In this document: piece after piece, positions 38,007 through 47,951 of the stretch
Numbering within the stretch: position 1 is the stretch's first letter
How the letters are laid out: every line of letters starts with the position of its first letter
Assembly (NCBI GenBank): GCA_937981765.1
Contig: CALJOM010000004.1
Location: 105,214 to 169,213 of the forward strand
Length of the DNA stretch: 64,000 bases
From: an uncultured Bacteroidales bacterium
Lineage (GTDB): Bacteria; Bacteroidota; Bacteroidia; Bacteroidales; Salinivirgaceae
Direction of reading: 5' to 3'
Translations under genes and position numbers: made by a program
Notes under the pieces: model-generated
The model's input: the letters and a program-made list of their open reading frames with translations, nothing else
The model's database searches: none
What the model was told of the DNA's origin: nothing

Positions 38007-39290
38007 ATGAGAAAATCGTTTGAGAAGTTTAAAGAACGAGAAGCGTTGTGCAAAAACAATATAGCAAAGACTAATTTGAAAAACAACACACCAAAAGAAA
38101 ACTAACAGCCAGAGAGCGCATTTTACTCTTGTTTGATTATGGCTCTTTCGAAGAATTCGATGCCTACTCGCCCTCGGCCGAAACCTCGTTGGGGAAAGCA
38201 ACCAAGGCCATAAGAGATGGCCTAATTACCGGCTTTGAAACAATCAACGGCCGTCAGGTTTATGCCTACTCCCAAGATTTTAATATCCTTGGAGGCTCGT
38301 TGGGCTTGGTTCATGCCGCCAAAATTGTAAAAATACAGGATATGGCGCTAAAAACCGGATCTCCTGTGATGGACTAATCGATTCCGGCGGAGCCAGGATT
38401 CAGGAAGGGGTATGAGCCTTAACGGCTAGGCCAATATTTTTCGGCGCAATGTGCTAGCCTCCGGCGTAATTCCTCAAATTTCAGCCATCATGTTGCCTAT
38501 AACGACGACAACACCTTTATCGGAATTAAAAAGCTGCGCTCTTACCTGCCATCCAACCATGTTGAAAATCCTCCATTCCTTATTATCTCCGCGATGTGAT
38601 TAATTTAGTGGTTGATAAGGGAACGTTTTTCGAGATTGCCGAAATGCACGACCCAACCATTGTAATCGGATTTGCAGCCTCGGTAGAAATGTAATAGGAA
38701 TAATTGCCAACCAACCGAAAGTAATGGCCGGAACGCTTGACATATACTTCTTGGTCAAGGCAGCACGGTTTATTAATTTTTGCGACTGTTTCAAAATTCC
38801 TCTTATTACCTTTGAAGATGTTCCTGGATCTTTACCCGGAGTAGATCAAGACCATAAAGGCATTATTAAGCACGGAGCTAAACTTCTTTATTCCTATATT
38901 CAAGCAACTGTTCCCAAAACAACCGTGGTTTTGAGAAAGGCCTATGGAGGGACCTATGTAGTTTAGTTATGAACAGAAAAGGTATAGGCGGAGATTACAA
39001 CATGACGTGGCCCTCAGTGGAAATTTCCGTTATAAGTTCCGGAGGGTGCCATAGCCATTTTGTACCGAAAAGAACTTGCCAAAGCCAAAGATTCGATTGC
39101 TTTGATGAAAGAACTAACTAAAAAATATCGTGACGAAATAGCCACACCGTATATCGCCGATGAAAAAGGGTTTATCGACGAAGTGATCGACTCGGCATAC
39201 ACTCGCGTAAAACTTATCAAACTTCTTCGTAGCCTTGAGAAAAAGTATACAGCGCTTCCAAGAAGAAAACACGGAAATATACCACTCTAA
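38007..39290 (+). pseudogene. Acyl-CoA carboxylase carboxyltransferase (beta) subunit, pseudogene
   Basis: Homology to the biotin-dependent propionyl/methylmalonyl-CoA carboxyltransferase can be read across all three frames in order: FEKFKERE at the start, [139 protein letters not shown] and finally RVKLIKLLRSLEKKY...LPRRKHGNIPL. Lesions: a 1-base insertion near 38068; an in-frame stop after SPVM near 38374; further stops and shifts between 38400 and 38560; and an internal deletion near 38505, where the usual GPCAGGAVYSP region and about 130 following residues are missing. More shifts lie near 38590, 38680 and 38970. The enzyme cannot be functional. The partner subunit follows at 39306. Confidence 0.92.
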
Positions 39291-39305
39291 CAAAACTTGA
39301 ATATA

Positions 39306-41364
39306 ATGATTAAATCTGTTTTAATAGCCAACCGTGGAGAAATTGCCATTCGTATTGCCCGGATAGCAAGGCGAATGGGAAAAATAACTTATAGTTGACG
39401 AACCCAAAAAGAACCGGATGCTGTTTATTTTTGCTATGATGATTCTATAATTGACGTTACCGATTACGATGGCAAAACCCTTGAGTTTCTCAATATCGAA
39501 CTTTTAATTCAACTGGCAAAGAAGCATAATAATGTTGAAGCAATTCACTCCGGATATGGATTTCTATCAGGAAACGCACAGTTTGCTCAGCGATGTCTCG
39601 ATGAAAATCGGATTTTTATCGGCCCAAGTCCGAAGGTTATAAAAGATATGGGCGACAAAACAATAGCCAAAGAAATTACCGAAAAAAGCGGAGTTCCGGT
39701 TTTAAAAGGTAGTAAGGGGAGCTGTAACTTCGTTGGACGAGGCAATTTCTTTAGCCAATAAAATAGGTTTTCTGGTTATTATAAAGGCAGCTTCCGGTGG
39801 AGGAGGACGTGGTATACGAATTGTCCGTAAAGCCGGAGAATTGGCTGCAATGTTTAAAATAGCCCCATCCGAGGCACAAAATGCCTTCAACGACCCGTCA
39901 GTGTTTATCGAAAAATATGTTGAAAACCCGAAACATATCGAGGTGCAAATTGTAGCCGACAACTACGGCAATGTAATTCATCTGGTAGAGCGTGAGTGTT
40001 CCATACAACGCAAGCATCAGAAACTCATTTTGAAGAAGCCCCATCGCCGGCAATTAATCCCGAGCTGCGCTCTAAAATTACAAGGGCGGCCGTAAAACTG
40101 GCCAAGAGTGTTGGATATGCTACCCTCGGTACCGTTGAGTCTCTTCTCGACAGTAACCGGAAATTTTACTTTATGGAGATGAATACGAGGATTCAGGTTG
40201 AACATCCCCTTACCGAAACGATTACCGGGTTCAACCTTGTTGACCTCCAATTTAGAATTGCCTCGGGCGAACGACTCAACATTGCCCAGAAAGATGTTGT
40301 GTTGAATGGGTGGGCTATTGAGTTCAGAATCAATGCCGAGGATGTACAGTCAAACTTCGCATCATCCCTAGGTTACGTTAAAAGCATTCGTTTTCCGCAA
40401 GGGAATAAAATACGGATCGATACCGTTATTATCCCGGAAACTGAAATCAAGTCCTGGCTCGATTCTATGCTGGCCAAACTAATTGTTTATGGCCAAATTC
40501 GCGATGAGGCTATAAAACGCGCCTGCAGAGCCTTAAAACATTTTCAGGTAAAAGGAATAAAAACCAAACTGCCATTCTGCAAAGCTATTCTTGAAAATGA
40601 AAAATTTGTAAATGGCGATTACGACACATCGTTTATTGATAGTCAACCTCCTAAAAACTTGGTTTTTAAAGAAAAAGAGGAAAATTTTATGGAAGCATTG
40701 TTAGCCGTTTATCTTATACTCAAAGGAGTCGAATCCGTCAGTTACCCCCGAAACCAACATCGACCCGTGGGTTCTAAACAAACGGATGCGTCATTTGTAG
40801 CCCAATTTATTACGAGGGATTTTATAAAACGTAAGATTTCGCCAATTATGGAAACTAAAAAAAGTAATAAACTTGTTGCCCTCGATGCAGATGGAAACAC
40901 GTTTGAGTTTGAGATAAAGAAGAGTTTTGAATTTTATCACCAAAAACAAAAGGTTAATTTTGAGCTTGTTGATGAGGTTGGCGGCAATACCCTTTTATGC
41001 TTCAACGGCCTGCGTTACCCCGTGGAAGTTGCATCTCAGAAGCTGAATAAATACGAAATCCAGATAAATGGAGTAAGCTATTTTTTTCGGTTGAAACCAA
41101 CTTTTCGTTGAAAAGGGCAAAAATTTTATCACAGAAGCTTAGCGCCGAAAAGTAATTCAGCTAAATGCTCCAATGCCCGGTAAGTTATTGTATATTCTTG
41201 TTTCCGAAGGGGAAAAAGTTCAGTAGGGCGATACGCTTCTTATTTATGAAGCCATGAAAATGCAGAATATTGTAACCGCCCCTGTAGATGCTGTTGTTAA
41301 AAAGATTCGTGTCTCGGAGGGGAACGCAATCATTAAAGACAACTTGCTGATTGAATTGGAATGA
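39306..41364 (+). pseudogene. Acyl-CoA carboxylase biotin carboxylase/BCCP (alpha) subunit, pseudogene
   Basis: About 686 codons long, the size expected for a fused alpha subunit (biotin carboxylase, linker, biotin carrier). Opening MIKSVLIANRGEIAIRIARI is followed by a TGA about 30 codons in. Then IHSGYGFLSGNAQFAQRC and IKDMGDKTIAKEI; a 1-base G insertion near 39718 shifts frame before LDEAISLANKIGF. IKAASGGGGRGIRIV is the ATP-grasp loop. A 2-base insertion near 40035 precedes EEAPSPAINPELRSKI and FYFMEMNTRIQVEHPLTE. A further shift near 41094 precedes the carrier domain, where APMPGKLL and the biotin-Lys motif YEAMKMQN remain but a TAG lies just before them at about 41224. The lesions include both indels and nonsense codons. 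Confidence 0.92.
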
Positions 41365-41382
41365 ATTTAATTGGCCTTAGTT

Positions 41383-41426
41383 ACAAAAAAAACGTGGGGG
41401 GTTGCCGAAAAGGAGTCCCAACGTTT
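41383..41426 (-). terminator. Terminator of pheS
   Basis: On the minus strand AACGTTGGG pairs with CCCACGTT (one bulged T) and is followed by a run of eight T. It lies 17 bases after the pheS stop. Confidence 0.75.
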
Positions 41427-41442
41427 TAATATTTCTACCCTA

Positions 41443-42462
41443 TTAGAATTGAGACTGAAATTGCTCTAAGAACCGAAGGTCGTTTTCGAAAAAGTGTCGA
41501 AGGTCTTTAATTTGGTATTTAAGCATCACAATTCGCTCGATTCCCATTCCAAAAGCAAAGCCGGAATAAATTACGGGGTCAATTCCCACCGATTTAAACA
41601 CATTGGGGTCGACCATTCCACATCCTAAGATTTCTAACCAGCCGGTATATTTACACACGTTGCAACCTTTCCCTCCGCAAATCGAGCAGCTAACATCCAT
41701 TTCGGCCGAAGGTTCTGTAAATGGAAAGTAAGAAGGGCGTAACCTGATTTGGGTTTTTTCTCCAAACAATTCGCGGGCAAAAACCAGCAGGTTTTGTTTT
41801 AAATCGGCAAACGAAACATTTTTATCGATATACAAACCTTCGATTTGATGAAAAATACAGTGTGCTCGAGCCGAAATAGCCTCATTGCGAAAAACTCTTC
41901 CCGGACAAATTACACGTATTGGCGGCTTCATGGTTTCCATTACCCGCACCTGAATGGAGCTGGTGTGTGTTCTAAGAATAATATCAGGTCTGTGATTAAT
42001 AAAAAAGGTGTCTTGCATATCGCGGGCGGGATGTTCTTCGGGGAAATTCAGCGCCGAAAAAACATGCCAGTCGTCTTCAATTTCTGGTCCGTCGGCAACC
42101 ACATATCCCAATCGACTAAAAATGTCGATAATTTCTTTGCGCACAACGTTAATGGGATGCCTTCCGCCCCAGTTAAACGGGGATGCCGGACGCGTAAGGT
42201 CGGTTTTGTTGGAGAGCTCCTGCTCCTGTGAAAATTGCAGTTTCAGTGCTTCGAATTTTTCATGAAGCAATGTTTTAAGTTCATTTAGGGCTATACCCAC
42301 CGATTTTTTTTCTTCGGCCGGCACTGCTTTAAAATCCTCAAAAAGCTGGTTTAAAATTCCTTTTTTGCTGAGATATTCGTTACGGAATTGTTCCAATTCA
42401 GCAGGCGATAAAACGGTTCTGTTTATAACTGCTTCTTTAACAGATTCAATTTTTTGGAGCAT
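41443..42462 (-). CDS. pheS: Phenylalanyl-tRNA synthetase alpha subunit
   Basis: 339 aa from the ATG at 42462 (MLQKIESVKEAV); a short in-frame extension is unlikely. The N-terminal coiled coil (residues 1-90) binds tRNA. The class II catalytic core shows motif 1 HPINVVRKEIIDIFSRLGY, motif 2 CPGRVFRNEAISARAHCIFHQ and motif 3 GFAFGMGIERIVMLKY. The cysteine cluster CSICGGKGCNVC is a common PheS feature. It charges tRNA-Phe together with PheT, whose gene is not in the window, so pheST is split here. It has its own terminator. Confidence 0.97.
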   Translation of the reverse strand: MLQKIESVKEAVINRTVLSPAELEQFRNEYLSKKGILNQLFEDFKAVPAEEKKSVGIALNELKTLLHEKFEALKLQFSQEQELSNKTDLTRPASPFNWGGRHPINVVRKEIIDIFSRLGYVVADGPEIEDDWHVFSALNFPEEHPARDMQDTFFINHRPDIILRTHTSSIQVRVMETMKPPIRVICPGRVFRNEAISARAHCIFHQIEGLYIDKNVSFADLKQNLLVFARELFGEKTQIRLRPSYFPFTEPSAEMDVSCSICGGKGCNVCKYTGWLEILGCGMVDPNVFKSVGIDPVIYSGFAFGMGIERIVMLKYQIKDLRHFFENDLRFLEQFQSQF

Positions 42463-42591
42463 GTTTTCTAAAATTGTTCTGCGAAAATAACCCATTTTTA
42501 TCTCTTGGGCAATATAAAAAAGAGACTTTTTATTCTCCCCAAAGTCACCGCAGTGTTCATGGCAAAAATGGGGCTATTGGTGAAAAATATT

Positions 42592-42599
42592 TAATTTTG
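42592..42599 (+). promoter_or_regulatory. -7 promoter box for the mlaE-mlaF pair
   Basis: TAATTTTG, an exact TAnnTTTG match 13 bases before the ATG at 42612. Confidence 0.55.
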
Positions 42600-42611
42600 T
42601 AAAAAAAAACG

Positions 42612-43352
42612 ATGAATTTTTTCTATCTGGCTGGGCAATATTTTGTATTTCTTCGTAGGGTTTTTGCCAAACCGGAGAAACAAAAACTTTACCTGCGAAA
42701 TATTTTAACAGAGCTTTGGAATTTAGGTGTGGGTTCGTTGGGTATTGTTGTGATTATCAGCGCATTCATCGGAGCTGTAATTACTTTGCAAACAGCCTAC
42801 AATGTAACCAGCCCGCTCTTTCCTCTATTTCTTATTGGCCTTGGAACCCGCGACAGTATGATTTTGGAATTCAGTTCCACCATTGTTAGCTTAATATTAG
42901 CCGGAAAAGTTGGATCTAGCATTGCGGGCGAAATTGGAACCATGAGGGTGACCGAGCAAATAGATGCGTTAGAAATAATGGGTGTTAATTCCGCCTCGTT
43001 CCTTATTATGCCTAAAATTGTGGCAATGGTGCTAATTGCACCGGTATTGAATATTCTTAGTGTGTTCATTGGAATCTTTGGCGGATTTCTTACTATTGAA
43101 GCCACAGCAGTGATTCCAACAGAAGATTTCCTCTATGGTTTAACGGTTGAGTTTATTCCGTTTTATGTAACCTACTCGCTTATCAAAAGTGTGGTTTTTT
43201 CCTTTATAATCACATCGGTTTCATCGTTTCAGGGATACTATGTAAAAGGCGGATCGTTGGAGGTTGGTAGAGCGGGAACTCGTGCTGTGGTTTACAGTAG
43301 TATTTTGATCCTTATTTTTAATCTCATTCTTACCCAACTCTTGCTGGCATGA
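42612..43352 (+). CDS. mlaE: MlaE-type lipid-transport ABC permease
   Basis: 246 aa with five to six transmembrane helices. The MlaE signature is clear: GSLGIVVIISAFIGAVITLQ, then the glutamate-containing LAGKVGSSIAGEIGTMRVTEQ with IDALEIMGVNSASFLIMPK. MlaE works with the ATPase MlaF and an MCE protein (MlaD) to move phospholipids between inner and outer membranes. It overlaps mlaF by 4 bases, but no MCE-domain gene follows; a terminator and the opposite-strand queA gene end the unit. Confidence 0.92.
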   Translation: MNFFYLAGQYFVFLRRVFAKPEKQKLYLRNILTELWNLGVGSLGIVVIISAFIGAVITLQTAYNVTSPLFPLFLIGLGTRDSMILEFSSTIVSLILAGKVGSSIAGEIGTMRVTEQIDALEIMGVNSASFLIMPKIVAMVLIAPVLNILSVFIGIFGGFLTIEATAVIPTEDFLYGLTVEFIPFYVTYSLIKSVVFSFIITSVSSFQGYYVKGGSLEVGRAGTRAVVYSSILILIFNLILTQLLLA

Positions 43353-44101
43353 TAGAAGTCCGTAATATCAACAAGTCGTTTAATAATGTTCCTGCACTAA
43401 AGGATATTTCGTGTGTGTTTCATCCGGGAGAAGTAAATCTTGTGATTGGCCGAAGTGGGTCGGGTAAAACGGTTTTGCTTAAAACCATTGTGGGACTTCA
43501 TCACCCCGATTCGGGCGATATTCTGTTTAACGGCCGTAATTTTGTAACTATGACCAATTATGAGCGGCAACACATACGTCGTGAAATAGGTATGCTGTTT
43601 CAAGGTGGAGCATTGTTCGACTGGGCTACGGTGGAAGAAAATGTCCGTTTTCCATTGGATTTTTTTACCAATTGGACAAAGTTGGAAAAGAACCAGCGGG
43701 TTGAGTTTTGCCTCGAAAGGGTAAATCTAAGTCATGCCGCAAAACTTAAACCATCCGAAATCAGCGGCGGAATGCAAAAGAGGGTTGCCATTGCCCGAGC
43801 CATTGCGCTTAATCCGAAGTATCTTTTTTGTGATGAACCTAACTCTGGGCTTGACCCCCAAACCGCAACGGTTATCGACGATTTGATTTTGGAAATTACC
43901 AAGGAATACAACATCACCACGGTTGTAAACACGCACGACCTGAATTCGGTTTTGGCAGTCGGAGAACGAATTGTTTTTATTTATCAGGGAGAAAAGTGGT
44001 GGGAAGGCAACCGCGAGTCGATTCTTCAGGCCCATAATGCTGAGCTGAGGGAATATCTATATGCCTCGGAAGTTTTAAAAAAATCGGGGCTTTTAAAATA
44101 A
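43349..44101 (+). CDS. mlaF: MlaF-type ABC transporter ATPase
   Basis: 250 aa. Walker A GRSGSGKTVLLK (about 35-46), Q-loop MLFQGGALFDWATVEENV, signature ISGGMQKR (about 139-146), Walker B YLFCDEPNSGLDP and the H-loop VVNTHDLNSVL are all present. The SGALF-like segment after the Q-loop is characteristic of MlaF proteins. It pairs with the MlaE permease directly upstream (4-base overlap) in retrograde or anterograde phospholipid transport at the inner membrane. Confidence 0.92.
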   Translation: MIEVRNINKSFNNVPALKDISCVFHPGEVNLVIGRSGSGKTVLLKTIVGLHHPDSGDILFNGRNFVTMTNYERQHIRREIGMLFQGGALFDWATVEENVRFPLDFFTNWTKLEKNQRVEFCLERVNLSHAAKLKPSEISGGMQKRVAIARAIALNPKYLFCDEPNSGLDPQTATVIDDLILEITKEYNITTVVNTHDLNSVLAVGERIVFIYQGEKWWEGNRESILQAHNAELREYLYASEVLKKSGLLK

Positions 44102-44128
44102 AAAGGGCTGACAAAAGGTGCCAGCCCT
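44095..44128 (-). terminator. Terminator of the ftsX-queA operon
   Basis: Minus strand GGGCTGGCA...TGTCAGCCC (one mismatch) followed by TTTTTATTTT. It lies just beyond the queA stop and overlaps the end of mlaF, so it could also act bidirectionally. Confidence 0.8.
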
Positions 44129-44151
44129 AAGATGAAAAAGAGAGATGTTCT

Positions 44152-45201
44152 TTAGTATATAAACATTGCGTCGCCGTAGGTGCCAAAACGATATTTTTCT
44201 TTCACAGCTTCGTTGTAAGCGTCCATAATGAGTTCGTATCCGCCAAAGGCTGCAACGGTCATTAACAGGGTTGATTTTGGAAGGTGGAAGTTCGAAACCA
44301 TACGATTGGCAACAGTGAAATCGTAGGGAGGAAAAATAAATTTGTTGGTCCATCCATCATAGGCTTTAATGTGTCCGTTGGTAATAGCAACGGTTTCAAG
44401 GGTTTTGACAACGGTTGTTCCTACTGCGCAAATCTTGCGTTTTTCTTTCTTGGCATTGTTTATTATTTGAACGGCTTCGGGTGTTACTTTTATTTGCTCG
44501 GAATCCATTTTATGTTTTGTAAGGTCTTCCACATCCACATTTCTAAAGTTACCCAAACCGGCGTGGAGGGTTATGAAGGCTTTTTGAACGCCAAGAATAT
44601 CGAAACGTTTCAGCAATTCGCGGCTAAAGTGAAGCCCTGCCGTGGGTGCGGCAACAGCCCCCTCTTCGGAGGCGAAAATGGTTTGGTATCGCTCAGCATC
44701 ATCGGGTTCAACCGGGCGATTTATAAATTTGGGAAGGGGAGTTTCACCTAAGGAATAGAGTAGCTTTTTAAATTCATCCGACGGTCCATCGTACAAAAAG
44801 CGAAGGGTTCTTCCGCGGGAGGTTGTATTGTCAATAACTTCGGCTACTAGGGAATCGTCTTCTCCAAAATAGAGTTTGTTCCCGATTCGGATTTTTCTTG
44901 CAGGATCTACCAACACGTCCCACAGATGGTTTTCGGCTTTAAGCTCACGTAATAAAAACACTTCGATTTTCGCTCCTGTTTTTTCCTTATTTCCATAAAG
45001 GCGGGCCGGGAAAACACGGGTGTTGTTAAATACAATAACGTCGTTGGGTTGAAAATAGTCGATTATTTCTTTAAATATTTTGTGTTCAATTTTGCCCGTT
45101 TTGCGATTAACAACCATCAGTCGTGATTCGTCGCGAACTTTTGCCGGCCGCAGGGCAATAAGTTTTTCGGGCAAGTCGTAATTAAACTGCGATAACTTCA
45201 T
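44152..45201 (-). CDS. queA: S-adenosylmethionine:tRNA ribosyltransferase-isomerase
   Basis: 349 aa. QueA transfers and isomerises the ribosyl moiety of AdoMet to preQ1-modified tRNA, giving epoxyqueuosine, the substrate of QueG (13814-14743). Signatures are [29 protein letters not shown] opening, [45 protein letters not shown] and [18 protein letters not shown] with [19 protein letters not shown] near the C-terminus. It is last in the run truB-queA, 17 bases after truB. Both modify tRNA. Confidence 0.97.
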   Translation of the reverse strand: MKLSQFNYDLPEKLIALRPAKVRDESRLMVVNRKTGKIEHKIFKEIIDYFQPNDVIVFNNTRVFPARLYGNKEKTGAKIEVFLLRELKAENHLWDVLVDPARKIRIGNKLYFGEDDSLVAEVIDNTTSRGRTLRFLYDGPSDEFKKLLYSLGETPLPKFINRPVEPDDAERYQTIFASEEGAVAAPTAGLHFSRELLKRFDILGVQKAFITLHAGLGNFRNVDVEDLTKHKMDSEQIKVTPEAVQIINNAKKEKRKICAVGTTVVKTLETVAITNGHIKAYDGWTNKFIFPPYDFTVANRMVSNFHLPKSTLLMTVAAFGGYELIMDAYNEAVKEKYRFGTYGDAMFIY

Positions 45202-45218
45202 AGGTTATGTGTTTTTTG

Positions 45219-45962
45219 TTAATTTACTTCAGTCCGAGTCAATAAAGCGTTACAAAATTCGTTCGGATTGTGGGCGTTTTGGGCGTTGTAATCACCAATT
45301 TTTGTCCGAACAAGTTTTTTTAAATACGCCCCACTATGGAGTGCAATTCCGATATCGTTAGCAATGGAACGAATATAAGTCCCTTTGGAACATGCAATGC
45401 GAAGTTTAAGTTCGTTTTGGCCAAAATGCAACAGTTCATTTTCATAAATATGAATTTCTACTGCATCTAGAGTTTTGTTTTTGCCTGCACGGGCAATGTC
45501 ATAGGCCCTTTTGCCATTAATGCGTTTGGCTGAAAATAGAGGAGGTGTTTGGAAAACAACTCCACGGAGTTTTTCTAACACCAGTTCCACTTGTTCCCGG
45601 GTAATATGTTCGGTTGGGAAAACATTATCGAATTTAGTTTCCAAATCGTAGGATGGGGTTGTCATTCCTAGTCCAATGGTGGCAATATATTCTTTTGGTT
45701 GGTTTTGAATGGATTCAATCGCTTTTGTTAGTTTTCCTGTGCAGATAATTAATAATCCTTCAGCTAGAGGGTCTAACGTTCCGGCATGGCCAATTTTGAG
45801 GTTCGAAATCTTAAAATTTCTTTTCACAAACCACTTTAGCTTGTTTACCACGTCGAACGATGTCCAACCTAGAGGTTTATAAAAAGGGATGATCTCTCCT
45901 TTAAGGAGCGATTCTATGGAATAAGATTCTGTGAGGTTGGGTATTACCGCGCGGTTATCCAT
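45219..45962 (-). CDS. truB: tRNA pseudouridine-55 synthase
   Basis: 247 aa from the ATG at 45962 (MDNRAVIPNLTESYS); the longer frame runs 50 bases into uppP and is less likely. Catalytic Asp lies in GHAGTLDPLAEGLLI; other family segments are YKPLGWTSFDVVNKLKW, YIATIGLGMTTPSYDLE, TPPLFSAKRINGKRAYDIAR and SKGTYIRSIANDIG. The enzyme makes the T-loop pseudouridine in tRNAs. It follows uppP by 10 bases. Confidence 0.95.
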   Translation of the reverse strand: MDNRAVIPNLTESYSIESLLKGEIIPFYKPLGWTSFDVVNKLKWFVKRNFKISNLKIGHAGTLDPLAEGLLIICTGKLTKAIESIQNQPKEYIATIGLGMTTPSYDLETKFDNVFPTEHITREQVELVLEKLRGVVFQTPPLFSAKRINGKRAYDIARAGKNKTLDAVEIHIYENELLHFGQNELKLRIACSKGTYIRSIANDIGIALHSGAYLKKLVRTKIGDYNAQNAHNPNEFCNALLTRTEVN

Positions 45963-45972
45963 TGTTTGATTT

Positions 45973-46755
45973 TCAGGAAATTGCAGCAACAAGTATGCCG
46001 ATTGAAATGCAATAGATTGCAAAATAGATTAGTTTTCCTTGAGTCACTATTTGTATCATGAATCGGCAAGCAAACAAGCCCGATAGGAATGCGGCAGCAA
46101 ATCCGGCTAAAAGTGCTGCGGGTGAAATTCCCTGCAAGACAAAGCCTCCTTTTAACAAATCGAAAGACATTTCTCCCAGAATAGGGACAATAACCATAAG
46201 GAACGAAAACCGAGCTGCTTTGGCTCGGTCAATTCCAAGTAGTAGGGCGGTTCCAATGGTAGCTCCACTACGGCTTATACCGGGAAGTATTGCAATGGCT
46301 TGGGCTATGCCAATCCAAAACGAATGGAAATATCCCACATCTTTAATACCTCCCTTAGTCTTCCACGCAAAGAACAGTATTAATCCGGTAGCAATTAACA
46401 ACAACCCAACGGTTGCAATAGACAGTGAATCGAACATGGCTTCAATGGTGTCTTTAAAGAACAGTCCGATAAATGCAACCGGAATCATGGAAATAGCAAT
46501 TTTGAATACAAAATGGGTGTTTTCGTTTATCGTTTTGGAGAAAAAACCGGAAAGAATCTGTAAAATTTCTTTCCGAAAAACAACCAGAGTGCTTAAAACA
46601 GTTGCTCCATGTACTGCTACGGTGAACATTAAGCTCTCTTCGGTTTGAATTTCTAGGATTGATTCGCCAATTTTTAGATGTCCGCTGCTTGAGATTGGGA
46701 TAAACTCAGTTAATCCCTGAATAATTCCAAGGATAATGGCTTCCAGTATCGACAT
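45973..46755 (-). CDS. uppP: Undecaprenyl-diphosphate phosphatase
   Basis: 260 aa with about seven to eight transmembrane helices. The two catalytic motifs are visible: GLTEFIPISSSGHL (E/QxxxE-like motif near residues 14-27) and LPGISRSGATIG (PGxSRSxxT near 160-171). It recycles undecaprenyl pyrophosphate to the monophosphate carrier for peptidoglycan and surface glycans, including those started by the transferases at 57145-59027. It lies between the DUF3098 gene and truB. Confidence 0.96.
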   Translation of the reverse strand: MSILEAIILGIIQGLTEFIPISSSGHLKIGESILEIQTEESLMFTVAVHGATVLSTLVVFRKEILQILSGFFSKTINENTHFVFKIAISMIPVAFIGLFFKDTIEAMFDSLSIATVGLLLIATGLILFFAWKTKGGIKDVGYFHSFWIGIAQAIAILPGISRSGATIGTALLLGIDRAKAARFSFLMVIVPILGEMSFDLLKGGFVLQGISPAALLAGFAAAFLSGLFACRFMIQIVTQGKLIYFAIYCISIGILVAAIS

Positions 46756-46806
46756 GTGGTTTTTATTTGATGGCTATTTATTTGGGTTATAATTTTCAAT
46801 TGGGCA

Positions 46807-47058
46807 TTAATTTTTTTGTTCGCGCATTAAAACCCAAATGTTAAAGGCGAACCCAAAAATTACAACGATTGGTGCCAGCGTAATTCTCCGGAATGAAAAC
46901 ATAGCCGGAATCTGATTTGGGTCGTTGTTCGGAAACCAGACGCTGTTCGATTCGGGGGCGCCGCCCATCATTAGAATAAAACCTAAAATAACGATTGCGA
47001 AGCCTACCAATAAAAGGCGTGCATTCGATTTTGAGATGGCAAAGTCCTTTTCATTCAT
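46807..47058 (-). CDS. DUF3098 small membrane protein
   Basis: 83 aa with two transmembrane helices (ARLLLVGFAIVILGFILMMG and LAPIVVIFGFAFNIWVLMR) and a short basic C-terminus. The layout and the conserved position between ftsX and uppP match the Bacteroidota DUF3098 family. The function is unknown; location suggests a link to cell division or envelope synthesis. It starts 11 bases after the ftsX stop. Confidence 0.88.
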   Translation of the reverse strand: MNEKDFAISKSNARLLLVGFAIVILGFILMMGGAPESNSVWFPNNDPNQIPAMFSFRRITLAPIVVIFGFAFNIWVLMREQKN

Positions 47059-47069
47059 TTTTTTATGGT

Positions 47070-47951
47070 TTAAAGGTATAGTTGGTTAGTCTTCATGTTC
47101 AGATACTTGTTTACCGAAAAAAAGGTTGAAATGGTTGTAATAGCTATCCCCACAATGGTTATGGCTGTACTTAGTAGTATATAAAACGGCATGTTATCCA
47201 AAACTTTAAGCTCGGGTAGCTCGTTGTTAAGAATGTAGAGCGAGAAATACAAAAGGGCGGAGGCTACAAACCCACTGGCTAGGCCTTGCCAGGCGCCAGA
47301 TCGTACAAAAGGGATTCGAATAAATGCGTTGGTGGCACCAACAAGCTTCATGGTGTTAATTATAAACCGTTTGGAATAAACGGCCAGCCGAATGGTATTG
47401 TTAAGCAGTACAACCGATATAATCAATAACAGGAGTGCAAATCCCAAAATTACAAGACTAATACGGCGAATGTTTTCATTGATGTAATGAATCAGGTTTT
47501 TCTGATACCAAACTTCTTTAATTTCCGGATGTCGCTTAAAGGAACGCTCGATCCAAAAAATGGAGTCGCTATTGACATAATCTGAGTGCAATTTTATCTC
47601 GATAGACAACGGCAGGGGATTGAATCCGAGAAACTCAATAAAATCCTCTCCGAGTTCCTCTTTCAATTCCTGAGCTGCAGCCTCTTTGGTAACAATTCGT
47701 GTTGATTTGGTGTATGGCTGAGCGTCGAATATTTTTTGCAGCTTAAAAACATCGGCTTCGGGTACATTATCATGGATGATAACCGAAAAACCAATATTTT
47801 CTTTCACATAATTGGCCACCTGGTGTGCGTTGATCATAAGAAATCCAAGGGTTCCCAACAGCCATAACACCAGTGATGTGGATATCACAGTGGTAACTAT
47901 GGAAGTTTGTAACTTTCTTTTCGATTGTTTATCTTCTCTTGCGTAACTCAT
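47070..47951 (-). CDS. ftsX: Cell-division ABC permease-like protein FtsX
   Basis: 293 aa. One N-terminal transmembrane helix follows a basic cytoplasmic segment (REDKQSKRKLQTS), then an extracytoplasmic domain (about 55-165) and three C-terminal helices, the FtsX topology. Typical segments are ARTLG-like YTKSTRIVTKEAAAQELKEE in the periplasmic loop and MKLVGATNAFIRIPFV before the last helices. FtsEX controls septal peptidoglycan hydrolysis through an EnvC-like activator, of which a candidate is at 2169-3365. No ftsE lies next to it. It is first in the leftward ftsX-DUF3098-uppP-truB-queA run. Confidence 0.93.
   Translation of the reverse strand: MSYAREDKQSKRKLQTSIVTTVISTSLVLWLLGTLGFLMINAHQVANYVKENIGFSVIIHDNVPEADVFKLQKIFDAQPYTKSTRIVTKEAAAQELKEELGEDFIEFLGFNPLPLSIEIKLHSDYVNSDSIFWIERSFKRHPEIKEVWYQKNLIHYINENIRRISLVILGFALLLLIISVVLLNNTIRLAVYSKRFIINTMKLVGATNAFIRIPFVRSGAWQGLASGFVASALLYFSLYILNNELPELKVLDNMPFYILLSTAITIVGIAITTISTFFSVNKYLNMKTNQLYL

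Noticed and set aside
38129..40095. Several short plus-strand frames taken as separate genes
   Set aside because: They are consecutive pieces of two carboxylase genes and only make sense as pseudogene fragments.
38007..41364. Explanation of the carboxylase lesions as sequencing errors only
   Set aside because: Some lesions are in homopolymers, but nonsense substitutions and a deletion of over 300 bases are also present, while surrounding genes are clean.
46058..46648. 196-codon plus-strand frame
   Set aside because: Antisense to uppP; the intact uppP motifs explain the region.
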